Position numbers and translations under genes: made by a program. A stretch of DNA of 7,280 nucleotides from Thermohalobaculum sp039026295 (GTDB lineage: Bacteria > Pseudomonadota > Alphaproteobacteria > Rhodobacterales > Rhodobacteraceae), in the NCBI GenBank assembly GCA_039026295.1, contig JBCCMP010000265.1, positions 1 to 7,280 of the forward strand, given 5' to 3'. How positions within the stretch are numbered: the stretch's first letter is position 1; each line of letters opens with the position of its first letter. A model generated the notes under the pieces. It searched no databases and had not been told where the DNA came from. It saw nothing but the letters and a program-made list of their open reading frames with translations. Positions 1 to 6,131 of this stretch are shown one piece after another.

Positions 1-559
1 CAAGTCGCTGGGCGGCCCGGCGGGCGGGCTGATCGTCAGCAACGATGCCGCGCTGGCCGCACGGCTGGCCGGGAGCGCCTTTCCCGGCCGGACGGCAAAT
101 TTCGCCGCGGGCCGCGTCGCCGCTCTGGCCCGGGCGCTGCTGGACTGGCGAGTGCATGGTGCCGCCTATGCCGGGGCGATGGCGGAAACCGCGTCGGCGT
201 TGGCCAATGCGCTGGCCGCGCTGCAGATTGCGCCCTATCAGGCGGGGGGCGTCGCGACCCGGTCGCACCAGTTCGCGATCCCGGCCGCGCAGTGGGGCGG
301 CGGGCAGGCCATGTCCAAGCGCCTGCACCGCGCCAATCTGCTGGCCTGCGGGATCGGCCTGCCGATTGATCCGGTCGAGGGTGACCTCAACGGCCTGCGC
401 ATCGGCACGCCCGAGATCGTGCGGCTGGGCATGGGGCCAACGGACATGCCCGCACTCGCCGACCTGATCGCGCGGGTCCTGCGCGAGGAACCGGAAAGCG
501 TGGCTGCTGATGTGACAGCGTTCCGGTCGGGGTTTCAGGGGCTGCACTACGTGGTTTGA
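1..559 (+). CDS. Serine hydroxymethyltransferase-like PLP enzyme, C-terminal part
   Basis: Open from the window edge (frame starting at base 2) to a TGA at 557-559; 185 residues visible. The fragment opens with K-S-L-G-G-P-A-G-G, matching the SHMT motif H-K-T/S-L-x-G-P-x-G-G in which the lysine binds PLP, so residue 1 here is probably the catalytic lysine. Residues 131-137 read G-L-R-I-G-T-P, the SHMT G-[IL]-R-x-G-T-P motif whose arginine binds the substrate carboxylate; the HQF segment near residues 89-91 fits the family's T-H-x-F region. SHMT exchanges one-carbon units between serine/glycine and folate in the cytoplasm. The usual P-G-x-Q-G-G-P stretch is replaced by F-P-G-R-T-A-N-F, so this is probably a divergent paralogue acting on another amino acid (alpha-methylserine or aldolase-type chemistry are options) rather than housekeeping GlyA. 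The N-terminal half lies outside the window. Family is fairly sure, substrate unknown. Confidence 0.72.
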   Translation, partial: KSLGGPAGGLIVSNDAALAARLAGSAFPGRTANFAAGRVAALARALLDWRVHGAAYAGAMAETASALANALAALQIAPYQAGGVATRSHQFAIPAAQWGGGQAMSKRLHRANLLACGIGLPIDPVEGDLNGLRIGTPEIVRLGMGPTDMPALADLIARVLREEPESVAADVTAFRSGFQGLHYVV

Positions 560-576
560 TCTCGCCCCGTGGCCTC

Positions 577-599
577 GGTCCCCTACTGGATCGGGGACC
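577..599 (+). terminator. Hairpin behind the SHMT-like gene, candidate terminator
   Basis: A perfect 7-bp inverted repeat, GGTCCCC (577-583) and GGGGACC (593-599), with a 9-base loop starts 17 bases after the SHMT-like stop codon. Position and GC-rich stem suit a transcript end between convergent genes. No T-run follows, so it may stabilise a 3' end or assist Rho rather than act as a classical intrinsic terminator. Confidence 0.35.
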
Positions 600-653
600 T
601 CGACGAACAACGCTGCGAGCTCGAGGAGGCCCCGGGTCAAGTCCGATGCCGAG

Positions 654-667
654 ATGTGAAGTCACAT
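654..667. repeat. 14-bp palindrome ATGTGA-AG-TCACAT
   Basis: Two perfect 6-base arms (654-659 and 662-667) are separated by two bases. The half-site TGTGA/TCACA recalls CRP sites, but the 2-base spacing is not the CRP spacing of six. It lies in the convergent region with no gene start nearby, so a regulatory role is doubtful. Recorded because the rest of 600-778 shows neither coding potential nor recognisable structure. Confidence 0.2.
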
Positions 668-778
668 AACGGCATGAAACCAATTTTCCTGGAGCACTAA
701 GGGCGCAGCCAGACCGCCGGGTAGGAACGCCTTTCGCACGTCGCATTCGACATGATGTCGGCCACGGGATCGGGCGCA

Positions 779-799
779 GCCCGGTGGTTCCCACCGGGC
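779..799 (-). terminator. Hairpin behind mmcB, candidate terminator
   Basis: A perfect 9-bp stem GCCCGGTGG / CCACCGGGC (779-787, 791-799) encloses a 3-base loop, 11 bases beyond the minus-strand mmcB stop at 811-813. The very stable short-loop hairpin directly after the stop suggests a terminator. On the minus strand no T-run follows; on the plus strand a mixed ATCATTT follows, so it could work for either direction in this convergent region. Confidence 0.45.
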
Positions 800-810
800 G
801 AGTCATCATT

Positions 811-1281
811 TCAGCGTTCCGCTGGATCTTCCAAATCCGCAGCAACGGGCAGATCCACCCCAACCCTGGCCAACCGATCCGCCGCCAACATCGCAAATCG
901 CAGTGTCACCGCTTTGCGCCGCGCGGCAGCCAGTGGCACCTCTATCCCGTGCCGGAAGATTTCCGCGTCGTATTCATCCGTGCGGATAAGACCATGATCT
1001 GTCGGCAAAATCTCTTCTGGAAACTCCGGCGGCACCGCGAAATACAGCCGGTCGCACCAGTCGAGATATTCGTGCCACTTCCGGTCCACCTGAAAATCAG
1101 CGCGGGAGGATTTGACCTCCACACACCAAAGCTCCCCCTTCGGGCCGAGCGCCAGCACATCCATCCGCCGCCCGGTCTTCACCGGAAACTCCGTCAGGAC
1201 CGAGAACCCTTCATCCGCCAGCATCCGGCAGACGCCTCTGGCGAGGCGAATGCCGGGCGGGGTTTGGGTGGTTGTGGACAT
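811..1281 (-). CDS. mmcB: MmcB-like DNA repair nuclease
   Basis: A 156-residue protein resembling the MmcB family (putative DNA repair endonucleases of alphaproteobacteria linked to mitomycin C tolerance). The nuclease core is visible: R-R-M-D-V-L-A-L-G then, after a turn G-P-K-G-E-L-W, the strand C-V-E-V-K-S-S. This gives the PD-(D/E)XK pattern D41...E55-x-K57 (numbered from the chosen start), followed by R-A-D-F-Q-x-D-x-K-W and Y-L-D-W-C-D-R, typical of the family. Later parts read D-H-G-L-I...D-E-Y-D-A-E-I and A-A-A-R-R-K. I chose the ATG at 1281-1279 because family similarity begins just after it (PPGIRLARGVCRML) and a promoter-like -10 lies immediately upstream; a GTG at 1329 would extend it by 16 residues but overlaps a palindrome and the promoter. 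No Shine-Dalgarno is visible at either. Transcribed alone, convergent with the SHMT-like gene. Family assignment strong; biochemical activity inferred. Confidence 0.88.
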   Translation of the reverse strand: MSTTTQTPPGIRLARGVCRMLADEGFSVLTEFPVKTGRRMDVLALGPKGELWCVEVKSSRADFQVDRKWHEYLDWCDRLYFAVPPEFPEEILPTDHGLIRTDEYDAEIFRHGIEVPLAAARRKAVTLRFAMLAADRLARVGVDLPVAADLEDPAER

Positions 1282-1288
1282 TGAGGAG

Positions 1289-1317
1289 ATATTAGAATAA
1301 AACAAGAACATTTGCCA
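1289..1317 (-). promoter_or_regulatory. Candidate promoter of mmcB
   Basis: On the minus strand TGGCAA (1317-1312) is followed after exactly 17 bases by TAATAT (1294-1289), a moderate -35/-10 pair. Seven bases separate the -10 from the A of the mmcB ATG at 1281, so transcription would begin at or beside the start codon. That would make the mRNA leaderless, consistent with the absence of a ribosome binding site (upstream bases read CTCCTC on the coding strand, the reverse of a Shine-Dalgarno). Both hexamers are imperfect, so this rests on spacing and context. Confidence 0.45.
1295..1309 (-). promoter_or_regulatory. LexA-like (SOS) box upstream of mmcB
   Basis: The coding strand reads GTTC-TTGTTTT-ATTC. 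The alphaproteobacterial LexA box is the direct repeat GTTC-N7-GTTC, so seven of eight defining bases match, and the T-rich spacer is usual for such sites. The box occupies nearly the whole spacer between the candidate -35 and -10, where a bound repressor would block polymerase. MmcB of Caulobacter is, as I recall, an SOS-regulated gene, which agrees. LexA binding itself is inferred. Confidence 0.55.
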
Positions 1318-1324
1318 GTGGCGA

Positions 1325-1343
1325 TGCACAAAGTCATTGTGCA
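1325..1343. repeat. 19-bp palindrome upstream of mmcB promoter
   Basis: Arms TGCACAA (1325-1331) and TTGTGCA (1337-1343) are perfect 7-base inverted repeats around AGTCA. The site lies 7 bases upstream of the candidate -35 of mmcB, roughly -44 to -62 from the predicted start, where an activator or second repressor could bind. It matches neither the LexA nor the FNR/FixK pattern. It could also form a small hairpin at the downstream side of the gst operon. The rest of 1344-1428 shows only a weak GC-rich stem (GCGCCC 1372-1377 with GGGCGC 1388-1393). Confidence 0.35.
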
Positions 1344-1428
1344 GCCAGGGGAACGTCCATCATTTGGTGTTGCGCCCAATGGCCCGGGGGCGCGCACTTA
1401 AAGGACTTTCGCGCAACTCAGCTCAGCT

Positions 1429-2190
1429 TTAGGCTTTAGCCCCCTCCCGGAACTTCTCCTCACTGTACACAAACGGCTGCACCTTCCCGCCAGCCTCTTC
1501 GATCACTTGCTTGATCCCCGGTTCCTCGCAAACGTGATCAAACACCCGGGCGATGACAGGGAACTCCTCGGCCAGATCAATTCCTGCCAGCAGCGCGTTG
1601 CGGACCTGGGGCAGCAGGAAACAGTCGGCCAGGCTGACTCTATCCCCGACCGCGCAGGTCCCGGCGCAGCGTTCCATGATGCCGTTCAGCGCGCCGAACT
1701 CGCGCCGGATGAAATGCAGGCGCAGCGGATGGCGCAGCGGATCGGCCTTGACCATGTCCCAGTCCAGCATGGATTGAATGATGAAGGGGATGTTCTGATA
1801 GGGCTGCACATCAGCCGCGATCAGCCACATGATGCGGCGCATCTCGGCTGCCTGCCAGGGGTCATCGGGCACCAGATCGTCCGGGCCGTTCATGGCGCGG
1901 ATATAGTCGATGATCGCTCCGGACTGGGTCATCTTGCGGCCGTCGGGCAGTAGCAGAACGGGGATACGCCCCTCCGGGTTCAGTGCCTTCAACTCTTGCG
2001 TGCCAAGCTCGATCGTCACCGGATCGTCCGGGGGCAGGGTCCAGATGGCGATCCCGCGATCGTCGGTCTCCAGCCCCATCTCCACCGGTTCCACCAGGCT
2101 CTCCGGCACGCGGGCGCGGGACAGGAAGAACTTCACGCGCAGCGACGCGCTGGAGGCTTTCTGCGTGAAAAGGCGCATCGGTGCTGTCAT
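1429..2190 (-). CDS. Zeta-like glutathione S-transferase family protein
   Basis: A 253-residue cytoplasmic protein with the two-domain GST layout. The thioredoxin-like N-domain holds S-S-A-S at 13-16 (position of the zeta/maleylacetoacetate isomerase S-S-C-S motif), N-P-E-G-R-I-P-V-L at 71-79 with the cis-proline at 77, and the glutathione-binding T-Q-S-G-A-I at 88-93. The helical C-domain has D-V-Q-P-Y-Q-N near 127-133, like the zeta I-Q-P-L-Q-N, and V-G-D-R-V-S-L-A-D-C with F-L-L-P-Q-V-R-N-A at 181-199, the conserved N-capping region. Zeta GSTs isomerise maleylacetoacetate or process alpha-haloacids. Two oddities: alanine replaces the active-site cysteine, and an insertion at about 42-62 makes it ~40 residues longer than usual. 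The start at 2190 has AAGGGG (2202-2197) six bases upstream. It follows yejF by 16 bases and is probably co-transcribed. Fold sure; substrate unknown, so no symbol given. Confidence 0.88.
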   Translation of the reverse strand: MTAPMRLFTQKASSASLRVKFFLSRARVPESLVEPVEMGLETDDRGIAIWTLPPDDPVTIELGTQELKALNPEGRIPVLLLPDGRKMTQSGAIIDYIRAMNGPDDLVPDDPWQAAEMRRIMWLIAADVQPYQNIPFIIQSMLDWDMVKADPLRHPLRLHFIRREFGALNGIMERCAGTCAVGDRVSLADCFLLPQVRNALLAGIDLAEEFPVIARVFDHVCEEPGIKQVIEEAGGKVQPFVYSEEKFREGAKA

Positions 2191-2196
2191 CTTGTA

Positions 2197-2202
2197 CCCC
2201 TT
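2197..2202 (-). promoter_or_regulatory. Ribosome binding site of the GST gene
   Basis: AAGGGG lies six bases before the ATG at 2190-2188 on the minus strand, in the 16-base gap after the yejF stop. It favours this ATG over the in-frame ATG four codons later and shows the gst is translated independently of yejF although likely on the same mRNA. Confidence 0.6.
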
Positions 2203-2206
2203 GAGA

Positions 2207-3811
2207 TCAGTCCGAGGCGCCGGCCCGCGCCTCCATGTTGAAGGCCGCGGCCATCAGGGCCTTGGCGTAATCCGTGGTCGGCCGCTCGAACAGGCGGGAT
2301 GCCAGCCCCTGTTCCACGACCTCGCCCTGACGCATGATGATCAGCCTGTGCGCCAGGGCGCGGACGACCTTCAGGTCGTGTGAGATGAAGAGATAGCCAA
2401 GCCGGTACTTTTCCTGCAGATCGCGCAATAGATCGACGATCTGGGTCTGCACGGTCATGTCCAGCGCCGATGTCGGCTCGTCCAGCACCACGAATTTCGG
2501 CTTCAGGATCATGGCCCGCGCGATGGCGATGCGCTGGCGCTGCCCGCCGGAAAACTCGTGCGGGTAGCGGTCCATCATGCCCGCTTCCAGCCCCACTTCC
2601 TCCAGCTGCCGCCCCACCGCCTCGCGCATCGACAGGCCGCGATCGCCCAGACCGTGGACGCCCAGACCTTCAGACACGATCTCTGCCACCGACATGCGCG
2701 GGCTCAGCGAGCCGAACGGGTCCTGAAAGACGATCTGCATGTCCCGGCGCAGCGCGCGCAGATCACGTTTCGGCAGGCCCTGCAGATCGCGCCCGTCGAA
2801 CTTGATGCGGCCCTTGCTGGCGATCAGGCGCATCAGCCCCATGGCCAGCGTGGTCTTGCCGGAACCGGATTCGCCAACGACGCCAAGGGTTTCCCCGGCC
2901 TTCAGCGTCACGTCGATATCTGTGACCGCTTTGACATGGCCGACCGTGCGCTTGAAGAAGCCGCGCTTGATGGGGAACCAGATGCGAACCTTCTCTGCCT
3001 CGACCAGCGTGTCCGCGCCGGCCGGGATTTCCCCGGCATTACCGCGTGGCTCGGCGTCCAGCAGCATCTTCGTATAGGGGTGCTCGGGGTGATCGAAGAC
3101 CTGCGCCGTGGGGCCGGTTTCAACCACCTCCCCGTGCTGCATGACCGCAACGCGCTGCGCCACCTTGCGCACGATCCCCAGATCGTGGGTGATGAACAGC
3201 ATGGCCAGACCGCGCCGCTGCTGCAGGTCGGCCAGAAGCTCGAGGATCTGCGCCTGAATGGTGACGTCCAGCGCGGTTGTCGGCTCGTCTGCGACCAGCA
3301 GTTCGGGCTCGTTCGCCAGCGCCATGGCGATCATCACGCGCTGGCGCTGTCCGCCGGACAACTGATGCGGCCAGGCATCCAGACGTTGCTCTGCATCGCG
3401 AATGCCGACCTGGTTGAGCAACTCCAGAATGCGCTTGTTCGCATCCCCGCCGGTCAGGCCCTGGTGCAGCGCAAGGCTTTCCGCGATCTGCTTTCGGATC
3501 GTGTGCAGCGGGTTGAGCGAGGTCATCGGCTCCTGAAAGATGAAGCTGATGTCATTGCCGCGCATCTGTTGCAGATCAGATTGCGGCGCGTGCATCATCT
3601 CTTTGCCCTGCCAGAGGACCGACCCCGAGGTGCGCGCAGAATCCGGCAGAAGCTGGACCGAGGACAGCGCCGTCAGCGATTTGCCGGATCCGGATTCGCC
3701 CACCAGTGCAAGCGTCTCGCCCTTTTCGATCTGCAGCGAGACATCGCGGACCGCGTGAACCTCGGCGTCTTCCTTGCCGAAGCGGACGTTCAGGTCTCTG
3801 ATCTCCAGCAT
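2207..3811 (-). CDS. yejF: Peptide/microcin C-type ABC importer, double ATPase YejF
   Basis: Two complete ABC ATPase domains in one chain (about 534-536 residues; E. coli YejF is similar). Numbered from the GTG at 3817, domain 1 has Walker A G-E-S-G-S-G-K-S 40-47, Q-loop Q95, signature L-S-G-G-Q 153-157, Walker B L-L-V-A-D-E-P 173-179 and switch H211, then the oligopeptide-family segment H-P-E-H-P-Y-T-K near 243-250. Domain 2 has Walker A 315-322, Q365, F-S-G-G-Q 422-426, V-V-L-D-E-P near 443-448 and H480. No catalytic residue is missing, so both ATP sites look active. It sits on the cytoplasmic face and powers YejB-YejE. Start: the ATG at 3811 is two bases after the yejE TGA; a GTG at 3817 overlaps that stop (GTGA) and adds two residues. 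Neither has a strong Shine-Dalgarno, so translation is probably coupled to yejE. Confidence 0.95.
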   Translation of the reverse strand: MLEIRDLNVRFGKEDAEVHAVRDVSLQIEKGETLALVGESGSGKSLTALSSVQLLPDSARTSGSVLWQGKEMMHAPQSDLQQMRGNDISFIFQEPMTSLNPLHTIRKQIAESLALHQGLTGGDANKRILELLNQVGIRDAEQRLDAWPHQLSGGQRQRVMIAMALANEPELLVADEPTTALDVTIQAQILELLADLQQRRGLAMLFITHDLGIVRKVAQRVAVMQHGEVVETGPTAQVFDHPEHPYTKMLLDAEPRGNAGEIPAGADTLVEAEKVRIWFPIKRGFFKRTVGHVKAVTDIDVTLKAGETLGVVGESGSGKTTLAMGLMRLIASKGRIKFDGRDLQGLPKRDLRALRRDMQIVFQDPFGSLSPRMSVAEIVSEGLGVHGLGDRGLSMREAVGRQLEEVGLEAGMMDRYPHEFSGGQRQRIAIARAMILKPKFVVLDEPTSALDMTVQTQIVDLLRDLQEKYRLGYLFISHDLKVVRALAHRLIIMRQGEVVEQGLASRLFERPTTDYAKALMAAAFNMEARAGASD

Positions 3812-3813
3812 GT

Positions 3814-4911
3814 TCACTGGAAGGTCTTTCTGGGGTCGAAGGCGTCACGGATGCCCTCGAAGACGAAGACCATCAGCGAGAGCATGATCGCAAACGTGAA
3901 GAACGCAGACAGGGCAAGCCAGGGGTCCTGCAGATACCGCTGACCCTGCAGGGCCAACTCGCCCAGCGACGGATAGCCCTGACCAAGCCCGAAGCCCAGG
4001 AAGTCTAGCCCCGCCAAAAGGCTGATCGACCCGGTCAGGATGAAGGGCAGGAAGGTCACCGTGGCGACCATCGCATTGGGCAGCAGATGGCGGAACATGA
4101 TGGTCCAGTCACCGACCCCCAGGGCACGGGCCGCCTGCACGTATTCGAAATTCCGGGCGCGCAGGAATTCGGCGCGAACGACCCCGATCAGCGCCGTCCA
4201 CATGAAGGCAATGAAGATCGTGAACATGACGACCGGCGTCGGTGCCAGCACCGAGACGACGATCAGGATCACGTAGAGCTGGTTCATCGACGACCAGACT
4301 TCCTGCAGCCGCTGGAAGAACAGATCGACCCAGCCGCCGAAAAAGCCCTGCGCGGCACCGGCGACGACCCCGATGATGGTCGAGACGATCACGACGGCAA
4401 AACCGAACACCACCGACAGACGAAAGCCGTAGATGATGCGCGCGACAACGTCCCGGGCCTGATCGTCGGTGCCCAGCCAGTGGTTGAAGTCTGGCGGCGA
4501 CGGCGCGCGTTCCACGTCCAGATTCACCGTGTCATAGCGATAGGGGATCAGCGGCCAGAGGACCCAGCCTTCCTCTTGTCCCTCGACGGTGCTGGCCTCG
4601 CCCAGCCCGTCGTCCTCGTCCAGGCATCCGTCCAGATTGCCGCCGGTCCGGATCAGGCAGATCAGCACGGGGTCGGTGTAGGCGGCGTTGGTTTCAAATT
4701 CGCCGCCGAAGGTCGTCTCGGCGTAGTCGGTCGTGATCGGCGTGAAATATTCGCCGCGATAGCTGACCAGAACCGGGCGGTCATTGGCGACGATCTCAGC
4801 AAACAGGCTGATGACGAACAGCACCAGAAAGATCCAGAGACTGTACCACGCCCGGCGGTTGGCGCGGAAGTTGCGCAGGCGGCGGCGGTCCAGTTCGGTC
4901 AGGCGGAACAT
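3814..4911 (-). CDS. yejE: Peptide/microcin C-type ABC importer, permease YejE
   Basis: A 365-residue inner-membrane permease of the DppC/OppC type. The N-terminus N-R-R-A-W-Y-S-L-W-I-F-L-V-L-F is almost the E. coli YejE sequence; the first membrane segment spans about 22-42. A long periplasmic loop follows to about 160, then segments near 164-187, 209-247, 281-305 and 334-353. The coupling (EAA-type) loop is E-Y-V-Q-A-A-R-A-L-G-V at 256-266 with R-H-L-L-P-N-A at 274-280, which docks on YejF. Compared with E. coli as I remember it, the periplasmic loop carries an acidic insertion of about 24 residues (near 83-114) with two cysteines, C85 and C96. The ATG at 4911 has GGGAGG seven to eight bases upstream, inside the last codons of yejB, three bases after its stop. 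Complete and intact; exact transported peptides unknown. Confidence 0.94.
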   Translation of the reverse strand: MFRLTELDRRRLRNFRANRRAWYSLWIFLVLFVISLFAEIVANDRPVLVSYRGEYFTPITTDYAETTFGGEFETNAAYTDPVLICLIRTGGNLDGCLDEDDGLGEASTVEGQEEGWVLWPLIPYRYDTVNLDVERAPSPPDFNHWLGTDDQARDVVARIIYGFRLSVVFGFAVVIVSTIIGVVAGAAQGFFGGWVDLFFQRLQEVWSSMNQLYVILIVVSVLAPTPVVMFTIFIAFMWTALIGVVRAEFLRARNFEYVQAARALGVGDWTIMFRHLLPNAMVATVTFLPFILTGSISLLAGLDFLGFGLGQGYPSLGELALQGQRYLQDPWLALSAFFTFAIMLSLMVFVFEGIRDAFDPRKTFQ

Positions 4912-4914
4912 CGC

Positions 4915-6078
4915 TCAGCCCTCCCGCCGCTCGAAGTCGATGCGCGGGTCGATCCAGACATAAACCAGATCGGAAACAAGGTTCAGCACCAGCCCCATGA
5001 TGCCGAAGATGAAAAGCGAGCCCATGACGACAGGGTAGTCGCGGCTGACGACGGATTCGAACGCCAGAAGGCCCAGACCGTCGAGGTTGAAGACCGTTTC
5101 GACAAAGATCGAGCCGGCAAAGAAGACGCTGACGAACGCGCCGGGGAAGCCCGCGATCACGATCAGCATCGCGTTGCGGAAAACGTGTCCATAAAGCACC
5201 CGGCCTTCAGACAACCCCTTTGACCGCGCGGTCAGCACGTATTGCTTGCGGATCTCGTCAAGGAACGAGTTTTTGGTCAGCAGCGTCAGCGTCGCGAAGG
5301 ACGAGATTGTCATCGCGACCACCGGCAGGGTGATGTGGTGGAGGTAATCGACCACCTGCTCCCACAGCGTGAACTCCTCCCACCCCTCGGAATGGAGGCC
5401 CCTGAGCGGGAACCACTGGAAGTAGGACCCGCCCGCGAAGAACACCAGCAGCACGACGGGCACCAGAAACGCGGGCAGCGAATAGGCGGCGACGATGACG
5501 CCGGAACTGGCCGTATCGAACCGGCTGCCGTCCCGGACCGCCTTGCGAATGCCCAGCGGGATCGAGACGAGGTACGAGATCAGCGTCGCCCAAAGGCCAA
5601 GCGAGATCGAGACGGGCATCTTCTCGAGGATCACGTCGATCACAGAGACAGACCGGCGGAAGCTCTCGCCGAAATCGAACACGACGTAATTGGACAGCAT
5701 GATCCCGAACTGTTCATAGGTCGGGATCTGCTCTTTCACGCATTCCTCGGACGATGCGGTTTGCGGACCGTCATAGCCGTCTTCGCAAACGATGCGGGCG
5801 AAACCGTACTGTGCTTCAAGATCGGCGATCAGGTCGGGATCTATGCCCTGGCGACCGCGATACCCGTCGTTCCCGATCGAGGCCTGGTTGGCCCCGCCGC
5901 CGTCACTGCCGCCGGTGAACCGTTCGGTCGTGTTGCCCTGGGCGCCTTCCTCCAGTTCCATGATCTGCTGTTCGACCGGGCCGCCCGGCAGGAACTGGAT
6001 GATCGCAAAGTTCAGCAGCATGATCCCGAACAGGGTCGGGATGATCAAAAACAGACGTCTCAGGATATAGGCGCCCAT
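4915..6078 (-). CDS. yejB: Peptide/microcin C-type ABC importer, permease YejB
   Basis: A 387-residue inner-membrane permease of the DppB/OppB type. It starts M-G-A-Y-I-L-R-R-L, as YejB proteins do, with the first membrane segment about 9-30, ending P-G-G-P-V. A periplasmic region to about 150 contains G-Y-R-G-R-Q-G-I-D-P near 72-81. Further segments lie near 155-178, 191-214, 247-268, 301-324 and 349-373. The coupling loop reads N-S-F-L-D-E-I-R-K-Q-Y-V-L-T-A-R-S-K-G near 270-288, then H-V-F-R-N-A-M. It ends V-W-I-D-P-R-I-D-F-E, as in E. coli. Relative to E. coli (from memory) there is an insertion at about 94-118 with cysteines C98 and C113. It lies 53 bases downstream of the yejA remnant. 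Upstream of the ATG only AGAAGG at an unusually long distance resembles a Shine-Dalgarno. Pairs with YejE. Confidence 0.94.
   Translation of the reverse strand: MGAYILRRLFLIIPTLFGIMLLNFAIIQFLPGGPVEQQIMELEEGAQGNTTERFTGGSDGGGANQASIGNDGYRGRQGIDPDLIADLEAQYGFARIVCEDGYDGPQTASSEECVKEQIPTYEQFGIMLSNYVVFDFGESFRRSVSVIDVILEKMPVSISLGLWATLISYLVSIPLGIRKAVRDGSRFDTASSGVIVAAYSLPAFLVPVVLLVFFAGGSYFQWFPLRGLHSEGWEEFTLWEQVVDYLHHITLPVVAMTISSFATLTLLTKNSFLDEIRKQYVLTARSKGLSEGRVLYGHVFRNAMLIVIAGFPGAFVSVFFAGSIFVETVFNLDGLGLLAFESVVSRDYPVVMGSLFIFGIMGLVLNLVSDLVYVWIDPRIDFERREG
4919..4925 (-). promoter_or_regulatory. Ribosome binding site of yejE
   Basis: GGGAGGG on the minus strand, seven bases before the yejE ATG, is embedded in the last Arg-Glu-Gly codons of yejB. 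It supports the start at 4911 and tight coupling of the two permease genes. Confidence 0.6.
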
Positions 6079-6131
6079 GGGTCGTCAGGCAGGCCTTCTG
6101 TCGGGGGCGGGCAGCCGCAATTTGCACGTCA

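Noticed and set aside
654..667. CRP/FNR-type site
   Set aside because: Half-sites resemble TGTGA/TCACA but the spacer is two bases instead of six, and no promoter or gene start is near.
674..700. Tiny plus-strand ORF MKPIFLEH
   Set aside because: Eight codons with no convincing ribosome binding site and no downstream plus-strand gene to regulate.
387..896. Minus-strand open frame of 169 codons across the 560-810 intergenic region
   Set aside because: Overlaps both the SHMT-like gene and mmcB, Pro/Arg-rich shadow composition, no similarity recognised.
1372..1393. Terminator for the yej-gst operon
   Set aside because: Only a 6-bp GC stem with a 10-base loop, 36 bases or more after the gst stop and no T-run; could be chance in GC-rich DNA.
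2558..3943. Long plus-strand open frame (461 codons)
   Set aside because: Antisense to the highly conserved yejF; high GC gives long shadow frames, and the translation has no recognisable domain.
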